Below, piece after piece: positions 1-11,287 of a stretch of DNA of 64,000 bases. The translations under genes and the position numbers were made by a program. This DNA is from Desmodus rotundus. Taxonomy: Eukaryota; Chordata; Mammalia; Chiroptera; Phyllostomidae. The stretch lies in assembly GCF_022682495.2 (NCBI RefSeq), contig NC_071392.1, forward strand, positions 137,960,818-138,024,817. Reading direction: 5' to 3'. Position 1 is the first letter of the stretch, and each line of letters begins with the position of its first letter. The notes under the pieces were generated by a model. That model made no database searches and was not told where the DNA came from. It saw only the letters and a program-made list of their open reading frames with translations.

Positions 1-98
1 ATGCCAACTTGCCCTCTGTTTGATGTTTCTCTCAATGCTTCAGTTAAATCTAATCCCAATTTTTCTACAATGCACTGAAGTGGCTATTTTCTGGCTCA

Positions 99-312
99 TG
101 AGTGGGCCAACTATAAGCCCATGGGCCAAAACTTTCCTGCCCCCTATTTTTGTGAATAAAGTTTTATTGGAACACAGCCATGTCTATTCATTTACCAATT
201 GTCTAAGGTTGCTTTCAGGCTACAGTAAAGTTGAGTAGTCTTAGAGAGATTGTCTTATAAAACCCAAGATACTTACTATTTGTCCTCTACAGAAAAAAGT
301 TGCTAATTCCTC
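99..312 (+). mobile_element. hAT-type nonautonomous DNA transposon, CAGGGGTCGGCAAAC family
   Basis: GTGAATAAAGTTTTATTGGA followed by ACACAGCCATGTCTATTCAT, GTTGAGTAGTC and a TTTGTCCTCTACAGAAAAAAGTT end match an abundant mammalian hAT-like element. Terminal repeats are decayed. The exact family name needs a repeat search. A second copy lies at about 52915. Confidence 0.7.
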
Positions 313-866
313 AACTAGATGGAAAAGAAAACTCTTTGAAAAGGGATTCTTATTTTTCACTGATTTAGAAACTAATAATTTACCTTCCATCTAGGACCTT
401 GGGAATGTTAAGTTTAGCTCAAATAATAGGAAATTAGTCATCTTCCATTTCAGCAGGATGTTTTTACATTAGGCGTTTGGAATGGCATCAGGACCACAAA
501 GACTGGTATCAAGTTACTAAAGGAAATTTTAGCTAGTCTTGCTAGAGTAATGAGAAACTCTAGTAAAATGGACAAAGGAGAAGAAATTCTGGATTTGCAT
601 TTCAATTTCACCATCTGCTATACCTAGGAAAGTTGCTTTATCCTTCTGAGGATCTTTGATTATTTAAAAAAAAAACCTATAAAAGGGTTACTTTTAGAGT
701 TAAATTAGATAAGGCATGGGAAAATAGCCTGAAATGTAATGTACTAAGAAATGTAAGGTATTATTTATTGTTGTATATAAAAGATAGTTAAAACCTAAAA
801 TTATTTAGTCAAATTCTCTATAGGTACATTAGATTCTATCACTTCGTAATTTGTTTCTCTCAAATT
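313..866. other. Unassigned intron sequence
   Basis: AT-rich sequence with an A-run near 665. No ORF, exon signal or recognisable repeat. Confidence 0.6.
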
Positions 867-882
867 ATAAACACTAATCTTT
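867..882. repeat. Target-site duplication, left copy
   Basis: ATAAACACTAATCTTT, identical to 1417-1432 on the other side of the L1. Confidence 0.92.
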
Positions 883-1416
883 TTGTGGTATTTTATTTTA
901 TTTTATTTTATTTTATTTTATTTTAATTTTATTGTATTTTATTTTATTCAATTACAGTTGTCTGCATTTTCTCCCCATCCCTCCACCCCACCCCAGCCAA
1001 ACCCACCTCCCTCCCCCACCTCTACCCTCCCCCTTGAATTTGTCCATGTGTCCTTTATAGTAGCTCTTGTAAACCCCTCTCCCCACTATTCCCTCCCCAC
1101 TCCCCTCTGGCTATTGTAAGATTGTTCTTAATTTCAATGTCTCTGGTTATATGCTTTTTGCTTTTTTCTTTTGTTGATTATGTTCCAGTTAAAGGTGAGA
1201 TCATATGGTATTTGTCCCTCACCGCCTGGCTTATTTCACTTAGCATAATGCTCTCCAGTTCTATCCATGCTGTTGCAAAAGGTATAAGCTCCTTCTTTCT
1301 CTCTGCTGTGTAGAATTCCATTGTGTAAATGTACCATAGTTTTTTGACCCAGTCATTTGCTGATGGGCACTTAGGTTGCTTCCAGTACTTGGCTATTGTA
1401 AATTGTGCTGCTATGA
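883..1416 (-). mobile_element. 5'-truncated L1 (3' end of ORF2 plus 3'UTR), minus strand
   Basis: Read on the minus strand it runs from L1 ORF2 C-terminal sequence (about 1416 to 1200) through the L1 3'UTR with its G-rich tract (C-rich on the plus strand, 970-1110). It ends in a (TAAAA)n tail, seen as (TTTTA)n at 888-925. Perfect 16-bp target duplications flank it. It lies in sense orientation to JAKMIP2. Confidence 0.92.
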
Positions 1417-1432
1417 ATAAACACTAATCTTT
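1417..1432. repeat. Target-site duplication, right copy
   Basis: ATAAACACTAATCTTT, identical to 867-882. The uninterrupted 16-base match implies a fairly young insertion. Confidence 0.92.
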
Positions 1433-2189
1433 CATGTGTAGACTGTAGAGACAAATTTTTAAAAATCCATGAAAATATAGGTACATGGAAAATATAGGTG
1501 CTGGAACAGTAGGTTTACAATTGTAAGTAGGAGAAACACAGAATTTATTCTTGCATTACTATTTATTAATTATCATATTATTCATTTGCATTACTTGTCA
1601 TCTTCTTATTGTTATTAGTTTGTATCCTTACTTAGGATTTCTCTTCTAGGTAATGATGGCTGATAATTTATCTTACTTTTGTCACCCATGTATATTCTAG
1701 ATTGAAGATAAAAACAAATATAAGCAAACACTGGCGTTATTGCACATCACATAAATGAATCCATAGAAACCAAACAAAATTCAAAGGTACTGAATTACAT
1801 TTGGCACTGATTTTTGGTTGTCATGGAAACTGGCAGGGGGGTTTGGTAGAATTTCTAGGTATGACTGCTTTTTAAAGCTTGAGAGGAGTGTTTTACTATA
1901 AAGGAGATACAAAGGCTGTGACTGCCATTTGGATTGAAAGAACCAATAACAACTTTGTGGTAAAATCATTTTCTGAGAATTATTTGCAGACCATATGGTA
2001 CCAGTAAGAAAACAGATCTTAGTATCTTACTGGGAATTGTAAGAGTGAGTATACAAAAAGATCCATGTACAACTATGAAAAAGTATGAAGATGATCATGC
2101 GCTGAAGTGGAAGAACTGTTTAGTGGAAGAAAGAATCGATTGTGATTAGTGGAAATGTTTTACGGAGAAAAGTCCCAGCTGGATCACAT
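1433..2189. other. Unassigned intron sequence
   Basis: No recognisable repeat or coding potential. Confidence 0.55.
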
Positions 2190-2440
2190 AATAGCATTCA
2201 TCAAGGGCTTGCTTTGAGTCGGGCACCTTTCTCTCCTAAAGACTATACCTATGTCAGGACATTTAACCTCCTCACAGCTGTGACATTAGTAGTGTTTGTT
2301 TCGTGTGAATTTCAGGTGAGAAAAGTGAAGAACATCTCCATGTGTGAGGTAAAGAGGGTTGACTGGAGCCCAAGGTGGGTCAGGAGCCAGGTCTGGGTCA
2401 GAACCCAGACCTCTTTGTTTGCTCTGAAACCTTGGGGGTA
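2190..2440 (-). repeat. MIR fragment, minus strand
   Basis: Reverse-complement MIR order is visible: CTTTGAGTCGGGCACC, ACATTTAACCTCCTCACAGC, a GTGAGAAAAGTG GAGGAAACTGAG-like tract, then CCCAGACCTC near the end. Confidence 0.6.
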
Positions 2441-2555
2441 AGCTGCTTTGCCTCTCAGCCTCCGTGTCCCTGTTTATAAGCCAGGATGGGTGCAACCCTT
2501 CTCAGAGCGCTGTGAGGAATGACGTGGATAACTTTACCAAAGTATCAGGAAAGGC
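2441..2555 (+). repeat. MIR fragment, plus strand
   Basis: CTTTGCCTCTCAGCCTCCGT, CTGTTTATAAGCCAGGATGG and GCTGTGAGGAATGACGTGG follow the MIR core and 3' part. It abuts the oppositely oriented MIR at 2190-2440. Confidence 0.55.
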
Positions 2556-3610
2556 AGAACCACCTGGGAGATGAACAATTATTGATATATGGTAGATATT
2601 ACAATATTAATTTTGATAAATATTGCTATGCAATGCTATATAAATGCCAACATACATATAAGTATCCATATTAACATGATAAGACTAGCATCAGTATTAC
2701 TGCATTAAAACTGTAACAAGTATTTTCCTAACATAAATAGATGTTCAAAGGTGAAATTAGGTTTCCTCAGGATGGGCAGAGTCCCTGACATTGATGGCAT
2801 CTGATCTTAACTTGGGAGGCACTTGGATGATGTGCACACAGAGGGAATGGGTATGGGCTGGGACAGTGCAAGGGGGTGGGCCATGAATAGGCTTTGAATG
2901 ACACAGCTCCCAAATCCCTTCTACTGAGAGATTTTATGGGGAAAAAAAATCATTAGGGAAAGTTAATCCTAGTGGGGAAAGCTTACGTTATGACAGAAGG
3001 AAGGAAATTCCTGACTCCCTCACACAAGGCCTCACTCATATTTTCCTCTCCTGTGTCTGATTCCAGTCTGGCCTTTGCAAAATGCCAGTGTACATTCTGC
3101 CAAGATCAAGTTGGCTGTGATATGAGCACTCACTTGACCTGAGAAATCTAGGATTAAAACTGGACAGTCCCGTCAAAAGTAAGGAGGGCTGAGAGGTTAT
3201 CAAGGCAAGACAAGCTAACAAAAGCATTGGCTCAGATTATTGGCATCAGATCTTGCTGGAGGTCTACACTCACTAGGTGGGTGGGGGTTGTCGTAGGCAC
3301 TACATAAATCTCAAACAGGAGAGACAAAGGAGGAAAAGGGGCAGGTCACTTTTATAGGAAACTTTATACGGCCTGGGGAAACAAAAGATTCTAGTTTTTC
3401 ATTTCTTGATTTTAGCCACTTAGGCTTCCTAAAAATAAAACTAAAGACACAAAAGGCCAGTAGTACTGCACCCCTAATGTGGGCCCTGAACCCAGAGGCT
3501 CTGAAGCACTCAGTGAGGATAGAGAAATGGCTCGTTTTCCGAGAGTGCCCTTGCAGGAACAGGGCATGCTGGAGTCAGGTTTTCAGCATTACCTCCGCCA
3601 CCGCCTTAGC
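2556..3610. other. Unassigned intron sequence
   Basis: Contains a short purine-rich stretch near 2930-3010 and two candidate ORFs of about 60-80 codons that look random. No exon or clear repeat. Confidence 0.5.
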
Positions 3611-3765
3611 GAGGGCTGGATTCCCATGTTGGCTCCTCCACTCGTGTGTCACTTGTGTGTCAAATGAGTTAAGGGGTTTGAACTCCATTTCCCCCTCAGT
3701 GAAGTCAGGCTAGTCATTGCAGCCCTTTGTCTCAGGCTCACCAGGAGGACTGTGAAAATGCTGTG
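3611..3765 (+). repeat. Probable MIR fragment, plus strand
   Basis: GGCTGGATTCCCATGTTGGC, CCACTCGTGTGTCACTTG and CTCCATTTCCCCCTCAGTGA keep the spacing of the MIR core but are strongly decayed. Confidence 0.4.
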
Positions 3766-4165
3766 CAGTCTCAGAAGGGCTATTCCCATGACGGAGACTC
3801 CTGTTTGAAGCTGCCTCCTCCCGGACCCTGCACCCCAGGCCCGCTGCCCTCTGCCACTGAGCCTTCATCCCCTGTAGCTATGGGCTGCCCTTAGGTGGGA
3901 AGCCCCAAGGATCGTGGGGCTGGATTTCACATCCCACAGCAACCCCTGGTGTGCTCACAAACCTGAGCAGTGCATTACAGCCTTGCAGTGTCCAATCAGA
4001 GACGATCAGAGGAAAACACTACAGCTTAACGGCTCAGGGTGCTGGTCCAAGAATAAAACCGAACTGCATGGAAATCCTCTCTCCCCCGGGGTTTCCCACC
4101 TAAGTAAATACTATGCCAGGACTTGATGCCATGGCACTATGGGAAAGTTTTTAAAGGGATCATGA

Positions 4166-4480
4166 AAATTCATTCAGCAAGTGGTACTGTGCACCTCCTC
4201 CATGCCAGGCAGCAGTGCAAACACAGTGATACCTGACTTAGGAGACCTGACTGAGGGGAACTTTAGCAGACATACTCTCTTACCCACAGAGGGTCACATG
4301 TTATTGGGTGTGGGAAGCAGGCAATAAACAAGCAAACAAACAAACAAGGTACCTGCAGACAGCACGCAGTTTTATGATAGAAATCTAGCAGGGTGATGTG
4401 GTAGAGCAAATGGAAATAGGGGGATGGTGTTACCTAGACTCAGTGGTCACGAGGCCTGACAGCTGAAGAGTCCTGAGGAC
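4166..4480 (-). repeat. L2 3' end, minus strand
   Basis: ATTCATTCAGCAAGTGGTAC, CCATGCCAGGCAGCAGTGC and a CAGGCAATAAACAAG block are the reverse complement of the L2 3'UTR. A small CAAA simple repeat lies inside at 4329-4347. Confidence 0.65.
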
Positions 4481-4996
4481 TACCTGGATGGAGGAAGAGC
4501 CAGAGCAGACACGTGCCTTTCCTGACACATCCCTGCAGTTATGGAAGGGCCTTAGCTCTTCTACTCATCCGGTCCACTCACTTTGTAAATGCGAAAATGC
4601 GGGCCAGGGAAGGTCACGGTCATCCAGCACAAAGGTTCCACGCTGTGTCCTTCCTTCCCACCACAGGGCCTCCTTAAGTCCACCCTTGAGTCCTTATGCC
4701 TGGAGTGCAGTGAAAATGACCTACTTCTCTGAATGTTTAATCCTAGGAGTGCTTGGCAAATCTTTTAGATAATTTCTACTCAGCACAAGTTGACTGTGTC
4801 TAATATTTTTGCTTAATTTCCCTGTGGTGGAAATGCACACATCTATGGGGGAAGGACATGGGTATGCTCTGACTGGTTTCTCCATTTCAAATTTGCCTAA
4901 TAGCGGAAAACACAGTTTTAACATTCTCTTTATCTCTGCCTACGGTTTTTGGGTTTTTCCAGACCTCCACATTTTTAAGGGCATGGGCTTTTTTGC
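4481..4996. other. Unassigned intron sequence
   Basis: No supported feature. The overlapping short ORFs on both strands show no family resemblance. Confidence 0.5.
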
Positions 4997-5556
4997 AAGA
5001 CATGGAAACAACCTAAGTGTTCATCAAAGGATGAATGAAGAAAATATACTATATACATACAATGGAATATTATTTAGTCAGAAAAAGGAAGGGAATTCTG
5101 CAATCTGTGACAACATGGATGAACCTTAAAGGCATTATGCTAAGTGAAATAAAGTCAGACAGAGGAAGATGAATATTGTAGAATCTCATTTATATGTGGA
5201 ATCTAAAAAAACAAAGTCACAGAAACAGGGGCCAGATTTGTGGTTGCCAGAGGCAGGAGGTAAGAGGTGAGGGACATGGGTGAAGTGTCAAAAGGCACAA
5301 GCTTCCAGTTATGACAAGTATGTCCTGGAGATGTAGTGAACGACAATGACTATAGTTAGTAATACCATACTGTGCATTTGAAAGTTGCAAAGATAGATTT
5401 TTAAATTTCTCATCACAAGAAAAAAATTAACTATGTAAGGTGATGAGTGTTAACTCATTGTGGTGACCATTTTGCAATGTATGCACATATCAAATCATTC
5501 TGTTGTACAACTTAAATTTATACAATGTCACATGTCAATTACATTTCAATGAAACT
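4997..5556 (+). mobile_element. L1 3' end (ORF2 C-terminus and 3'UTR), plus strand
   Basis: GGAAACAACCTAAGTGTTCA, ATACAATGGAATATTATTTA, GCATTATGCTAAGTGAAATA and TTGTGGTTGCCAGAGGCAGG are classic L1 ORF2-end and 3'UTR motifs, ending in CATTTCAATGAAACTGGGG. Older than the 883-1416 copy and antisense to JAKMIP2. Confidence 0.9.
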
Positions 5557-5557
5557 G

Positions 5558-5659
5558 GGGGGAAATATATCAAATAAAAAAGAGCATGGTGAAGAGAGGA
5601 GGAGAGTTGGGGGAAATATATCAAATAAAAAAGAGCATGGTGAAGAGAGGAGGAGAGTT
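5558..5659. repeat. 51-bp perfect tandem duplication
   Basis: Positions 5558-5608 and 5609-5659 are identical. The unit begins GGGGGAAATATATC and ends GGAGAGTT. It covers the L1 tail junction and the start of the next segment, so it arose after the L1 insertion. Confidence 0.93.
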
Positions 5660-5661
5660 GA

Positions 5662-5855
5662 GAAACCAGCTCTGCCCCTTACTAGCATGTGACTCTCGGT
5701 GGATTGCTTTACCTCCCTGAGCCTCAGTTTCCTCATCTATTAAATGGGGATAACAACAGTGTCCACCTTAGAGTAATTGTGTCTACCTAGAGTAGTGAGG
5801 AGGAAATGAATTAAAACATCTAACATGCCTGCCACAAACTAACCGCTCAAAAATT
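5662..5855 (+). repeat. MIR, plus strand
   Basis: CTCTGCCCCTTACTAGCATG, CTGAGCCTCAGTTTCCTCAT and TTAAATGGGGATAACAACAG follow the MIR consensus closely. Confidence 0.85.
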
Positions 5856-5869
5856 AACACACACACACC

Positions 5870-5995
5870 CCTTATGAAGTGGACACCACTATTCCCCCAT
5901 TCGGCGGATGAGGAAAGGAAAACACTGCAGGATTTCATGACCTGCTCGGGGTCACTCAGGTGCTAAGTGGAAGTGCTGGCATTATGCCAGGAGAA
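5870..5995 (-). repeat. MIR fragment, minus strand
   Basis: TTCCCCCATTCGGCGGATGA, GGTCACTCAGGTGCTAAGTG and a terminal GTGCTGGCATT are reverse-complement MIR core. Confidence 0.6.
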
Positions 5996-7679
5996 ATGCG
6001 TTTACTACAGTGTGACAGATAGTAAACATTCAGTGAAGTGTAGCTACTTCTCTCATCAGCCCAAAGCATTTATGACTGTTCTCTACACGAAGTGCTCTGG
6101 AAATGTCACTGGGATGATCTGTCTTCATGGAAAAATAAGTAATGCCCCATCACCCCAGAGGTTTCCACTCTCTAACTCATCTATTCCCCAGGAGCCAAAC
6201 TGCCATTTTATCATCAATGTCTCAGAACCAAACCAAGTGTGCACCCACATCTTGGCATTGTTCATATTCTCTCTCTCAACACCTGAGCCTTGGAAACACA
6301 ATTCTATTTATTTTAATAAAACTGCCTTATGACTTGCTTGCCCTCTAAATTCCCTTTGTTCTTCAGGGGAGGCTGCTGACAGGCGGTGAGCCTTTGCTTC
6401 AGCCCCTGCGCTGGGATTGTAATTAACTGCCAAGGAGAGGGAGACAGGGAGGCAGCCTGTAGGGGGAGGATAGGACAGTCCTTTTATTCAGGACTCTGCC
6501 TTCCAGTCTCTTGTCAGAGGAAGGGGACAGTACACAGACCTTCCCGATTTAACACTCCAGTGCCAGGTCCTGGATAAACAGGCGGCCGAGTCCAGGCTCA
6601 GCTTAGCCCTTTTAAAAGACTTGAATGTATAGAACATTGGCAGTGGAGGGACCCTCGGGACCCCTGCCTCTTTGAAATCTCCTGAGTTTGTTCTCTGTAA
6701 ATCAGAAGCAGTTATGGTTACGGGTCTCTAGGCCAACAGGCTTCAGCCTATGAATGTAGTTTGTCATCCAGTCATTACTACAATTAAAGGAGGCCGCTCC
6801 CTTGAAATGCTACATTGCCCCAGGGAAAGTTAAAGCCAATGAACTGCACACAGACTGTCCGACTGGGGAGGAATCTTAAGAGTGGAGTGTTTGTCAAGAC
6901 AAAGGCACAGAGCCACTTGCGCAGGGACTGTCTGGACTGTCTGTCAGAGTTGTAAATCCTGGTTTTCACTCCACCTATTCCATCAGAATCCTTCGAACAT
7001 CCAGGAGTCTCAATTTTTAATAAGTTCCCCCAGGTTATTCCAAGGCACAGTGATGCTTGAGAGACACAGACATGGAGAAATAGATTCAGTGATCTGAATT
7101 ACAGATTGAGATGCTGAGATGCTTAAATTTGTCCCCAAGGAGAGGAAAAAAAAAAATCCTTGGTCCTTTGACTCACAAATTTTTTTAAAAAACAACATCA
7201 TGTTCCTTTTAACTTCATAGAAACTAAAAAATTTCCTTCACAAATTTTACACCGGAGTCTGTTTATCCAAGGTTAAGGTTTTGCTGAGACAGGAGGAAAA
7301 AGGCTCTGAGTCGCCTAATATTTATTAGATTTGGGGGAAAATAACTAATTAAAATGTAATAGTAATGTCAAAGAAGAAGAGGTAGATAAAATAGAAGAAG
7401 GGTATTTGTTGGTTTGTGATTTATGGTTTGATCAAAAACATTTTCTACTACACAAAGAATTTTCTAGATACAACTTAGTGTCAACATGGCTGTGCCCAGT
7501 GTGCAGGGAGCAGACTTGTCTGGCTGCATGTTGGCTATTTCCAAATGTTTTCCTATCCATGACCCTGTTTCACAGCCACACAGCTCTGGTTGGATAAGTG
7601 TTACCAAATCCATTCATGAAATTCAGAAAAGTAAAGAGACTCTCTTAAGCCTAGTTAGGAACCAACGTAGTGAAGTGCA
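5996..7679. other. Unassigned intron sequence, repeat-poor
   Basis: About 1.7 kb with no clear interspersed repeat. Several short ORFs (up to 121 codons at 5967-6332) overlap in two frames and have no recognisable domain. A candidate for conserved noncoding sequence by absence of repeats only. Confidence 0.45.
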
Positions 7680-7866
7680 TATTATATTACTATTACTACC
7701 ATTTTTTGAGACTTTACTATGTACCAGGCAGCTCTCTGACCACTTGACATGAATTTTCCCATTTAATCCACATAACTACTTTATGTACTTGTCTAACTTA
7801 TACCTCATCACAGCTCTATGAGATAGTACAGTGTTACTGATGAAGAAACTAAGGTGCAAGGAAAAA
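7680..7866 (-). repeat. MIR, minus strand
   Basis: GAGACTTTACTATGTACCAG, TTCCCATTTAATCCACATAA, CAGCTCTATGAGATAG and GATGAAGAAACTAAGGTGCA are reverse-complement MIR. Confidence 0.75.
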
Positions 7867-7869
7867 AAT

Positions 7870-8500
7870 CATCTTTCATTCATTCTTTGACTCAATCAAA
7901 AATATATGTTGAGCAATTCAGTTCTGGATATTTCTCTGGGCTCCAGGAATATAGAGGTAAAGTAAGTCTCTGTTTCATAGAGATTGCACTTGACTGAGGA
8001 GAGAGAAGCACTAAACATGTAAATAAATACATGTATTATTTTCTATGAAGCAAATCAAGAACAGCCCGGCTGCGGGGAGTAACTGGGCATGTTTTGTGTT
8101 AGGGACTGTGGTTGGATGAATGACTGCAGCTGCCACCTGAGGAAGGTGAGGACACAGCAAGGAGCTCACTGGGGGAGGAACAAGAGCAAAGGCCCTCACT
8201 GTGGTTGGCATCTCTCTTGATTCTTCCAAGAGGCTAGAGCAGAGTGATGGGTGGAGTGGGTAGATGTGGGAGCTGAGTGAAAGGGAGAGCTGCAGGGAAT
8301 GTCCTGTAGTGGTAGAAAAACCCCTTTGCTTCTGAGAAGCAGAGGAAGCCACTGAAGGGTTTTGAGTGACGTGATTTGATACACTTCAGAAACATTGCTC
8401 GAAATGCCACTTTGGGAATAACCTCTAGAAGGTGAGGGGGGAACTTGACCAAGTCCACAGGTATTACAAGTGTCCAGGGGAGGTGGTCCTGGTGGGGGCC
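7870..8500 (-). repeat. L2 LINE fragment (ORF2 end and 3'UTR), minus strand
   Basis: Starts with TTCATTCATTCTTTGACTC (reverse 3' end) and continues into ORF2. A minus-strand reading frame contains LKTLQWLPLLLRSK, the decayed L2 reverse-transcriptase C-terminal motif. It ends about 240 bases from the JAKMIP2 donor. Confidence 0.75.
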
Positions 8501-8583
8501 ATTGTCTAAATTATGATTATCTGGTTTCCTGAACCAGGCTTTCTGCATAGGCAGAGATTGGTCTTGAGACCCTGTTATTGTCA

Positions 8584-8880
<297 letters not shown>

Positions 8881-8911
8881 CTAAATGGAGTCTGTTGCTG
8901 TTTGATTACTC

Positions 8912-8929
8912 TCACATGGGTGCTGCCAT
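8912..8929 (-). CDS. Upstream ORF 2 in the JAKMIP2 5'UTR (5 codons)
   Basis: ATG at 8927-8929 opens a five-codon ORF (MAAPM) closed by TGA at 8912-8914. Its last sense codon is itself an ATG directly followed by the stop, a start-stop element. It sits 40 bases before the JAKMIP2 start and could act with the first uORF as a translational brake. Confidence 0.35.
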   Translation of the reverse strand: MAAPM

Positions 8930-8940
8930 GTTACTGTTTC

Positions 8941-8967
8941 TTATCCTGGAGTGCGGTGTTTCAGCAT
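8941..8967 (-). CDS. Upstream ORF 1 in the JAKMIP2 5'UTR (8 codons)
   Basis: ATG at 8965-8967 opens an ORF of eight codons (MLKHRTPG) that stops with TAA at 8941-8943, 69 bases before the main start codon. If this exon is part of the 5'UTR the uORF would be scanned first and could lower JAKMIP2 translation. No evidence here shows that it is translated. Confidence 0.35.
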   Translation of the reverse strand: MLKHRTPG

Positions 8968-9019
8968 CTACTGCGTGCTGTTCCTCGGTAAGGTCTCCTC
9001 AGCCGCTGCCTTGGACACC

Positions 9020-9042
9020 CTGAGAAGAGACAGTGGTTACTG
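9020..9042 (-). other. JAKMIP2: Splice acceptor with polypyrimidine tract and branch-point candidate
   Basis: On the minus strand the tract TGTCTCTTCTCAG ends at the AG on 9020-9021. A TAAC that fits a branch-point core lies at 9036-9039, about 18 bases upstream of the exon. This is short but workable. It defines the 5' edge of the JAKMIP2 exon. Confidence 0.7.
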
Positions 9043-9349
9043 CAGTGCCCGAGACCTGGGCTAGTGCTGGACAGTCACCCTCAGCCTGGGCGGCTTACAA
9101 GAGTCCCCTCCTGAGGGCTCCTGTCTCCATGATCTCCCATCCACTCAGCCCATGAATTTCCAGCGATCGTTCCAAAGGGCCTGTCGGATCATGTCGGTGC
9201 CCTGCTTCCCATCCTCCAAAGACCTGGGAGTTTGGTGTTCACATCTCAGAGTGCTCTTCCAGTCTGCACCTGCCCATTCTCCTTGCCTCATCACCTACAT
9301 TTCGCTCTAACCATAAAGAATACCTTTTAATTTGCTGCTTCTTTCTCTC

Positions 9350-9675
9350 TTCCCATAAGGGCTTTTCTTACTCTAGTCATTTCCCCATCCTCTGCCCAGA
9401 TTCCTCACAAGGTCTTCCCTTATATCCCCACCCTCACACCCAGCCGCACATACAGTGTCATTTGACTCACTTCCAGGACTCCCTGCGGTCTCAGCTGCCA
9501 CTTTGGTTCCTCCTGGAAACAGCCCCCTGGTTCCTACACTGTTTAACTGGGGTCACCCTGAAACTGTAAGCTTGGTGAGAGCAGGAATGTGTTGTTTTTA
9601 TTTACGACTTGCTTCTCAGGACCCATCACAGGCTTGGCACAGACCAGGTACTTCATTAGTATTTGTATCAGGAAG
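9350..9675 (+). repeat. L2 3' end, plus strand
   Basis: ACTGTAAGCTTGGTGAGAGC, GGACCCATCACAGGCTTGGC and AGGTACTTCATTAGTATTTG follow the L2 3'UTR. Confidence 0.7.
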
Positions 9676-9809
9676 TCACCTGTGCAATGACCTCACGATC
9701 ACCCCATAAAGAGCCCCAACTTTAAGAAAATCTGATACATAAAGACCTAGAATTATGTAATGAATAAACCATGAGAAGTGAGGATTAATTATACTGGGTT
9801 AATTATACT

Positions 9810-10118
9810 TATTCATTCAGTCAGTATCATTAGGTTTCCTTCTACATACTGTGCTCGGTACAATATGTTGAAATTAAAAATGTTAGTTTCAAGGAGAAAC
9901 AGAAAACCCTCAATACAACCTCTATCTCTTCTATCTGATCATCATCATCATCATCATCATCATCTATTTGATAACTGCCTTTCAAAAGTAAACCAGTTGT
10001 TTCAGAAGTATAAACAAGACTTCTCCTTCTGATGGGGTAAGGAAGGCTCCTTGAAGAGGGCTGCATTGGCCTTGAACTTGAGGAGTGAGTAGGATGTTAA
10101 CAGGAGAAACAGGTCAAG
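9810..10118 (-). repeat. L2 3' end, minus strand, carrying an ATC microsatellite
   Basis: ATTCATTCAGTCAGTATCAT and TACATACTGTGCTCGGTACA begin it. GAAGGCTCCTTGAAGAGGGC and CTTGAACTTGAGGAGTGAGT close it. The middle is interrupted by the ATC tract. Confidence 0.6.
9938..9964. repeat. (ATC)9 microsatellite
   Basis: Nine uninterrupted ATC units. They explain the poly-His and poly-Asp strings in the overlapping hypothetical ORFs. Confidence 0.95.
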
Positions 10119-11046
10119 TGTCCTGGCTAAAAGAAATGGCTGGTGCTATGCTACAACAAACAGAAGCACATAATAACTATTTTGTGGTAAAAATGGGAGC
10201 TGATTAATTACAACTCAGGTTTATGGGCACTAATGTTGGAAAGGCTGCCTGGAAATGACAAATTGTGGGAAACCTGGAATGCCAATCTTAGAATTTTTGA
10301 ATCATTTTTTTTCAATAAGCAATGGGGACTCTGCTGAAGTTCTTGGCAGCACTTTAGCATGGTTATTCTGGTGGCAGAGTGGGGAGAGAATGGAGGTAGG
10401 GAGCCCACCTACTGAACTTGCTAAGGTGGAGGATAAAGAATGAAGGCTAAATCAGGACATAGCAAGAAGAGAGAGAAAAAAAGGAGGATGTGTCTTGATT
10501 TACAAATTCTTAAATGCTTCATAGGAACAAGGAGGTTAGAAAAATCTCAGTGCTAATCTGTCAGTCAATGGAAAAAACATGACAATATACCAGAGGAAGT
10601 CTGCCACACAACCTTTCAGAAACTGAATATTGTATGCATGGATGTGCTTCAGTCCAGGACTAAGAGGAAATCCTACTGATCACACATAAGTTCCGGCAGC
10701 TGTTTCTCCCTCAAGACCCCTGGTATTAAGCCTTGAGGACCATGCTGGGATCCTGGGCTTTCTGCCACCCACCCTGTGAGCTCTGGGACCATGCCTTTTT
10801 TGGATGTGTCCCTAGGGAAAGGGGATAGGAGAATGTTAGGGGATTGGGAGAATAAGTCTGTCTCTGGTAGTCACGAAACTGTGCACCACTATTCTACCCT
10901 AAATTAGATGTTGGAGTTGTCCTTCATGCTTGTTTTCCAAGGGATGCCAATTCATTAAAGTATATGCCTGGGAGACTTCTAAGAGGCACCATTCTTTGGT
11001 TTTAGAATTAAAATGAATTCAACAGGCATTATTGAAAACTTGGTTA
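10119..11046. other. Unassigned intron sequence
   Basis: No clear repeat, exon or RNA gene. Confidence 0.5.
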
Positions 11047-11287
11047 ACAGAAATCATATGGTACTTGTCTTTCTCTTACTGGCTTATTTCACTTGCATAA
11101 TGTTTTCCAGGTCCATCCACGCTCTCTCAAAGGTAAGATTTCCTTCTTTTTTACAGCTGAGTAGTATTCCATTGTGTAAATGTAACTACAGCTTTTTTAT
11201 TCACTTATCTCCTGATGAATACTTGGACTGCTTCCAAATCTTGGCTACTCTAAGTCATGTTGCAATGAACACAACATTGTGTTCACA
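11047..11287 (-). mobile_element. 5'-inverted L1, inverted ORF2 segment
   Basis: On the minus strand this is L1 ORF2 C-terminal sequence (plus-strand landmarks TGGCTTATTTCACTTGCATA and GTAGTATTCCATTGTGTAAA). It is followed by the L1 3'UTR in the opposite orientation, the structure produced by twin priming. Confidence 0.8.

Noticed and set aside
883..1119. Proline-rich plus-strand ORFs (also at 13847-14086 and 34365-34574) with near-identical protein
   Set aside because: They look like a conserved small-protein family, but they are the antisense translation of the C-rich L1 3'UTR present three times.
9778..10066. ORFs with poly-His and poly-Asp runs
   Set aside because: The runs are frames of the (ATC)9 microsatellite.
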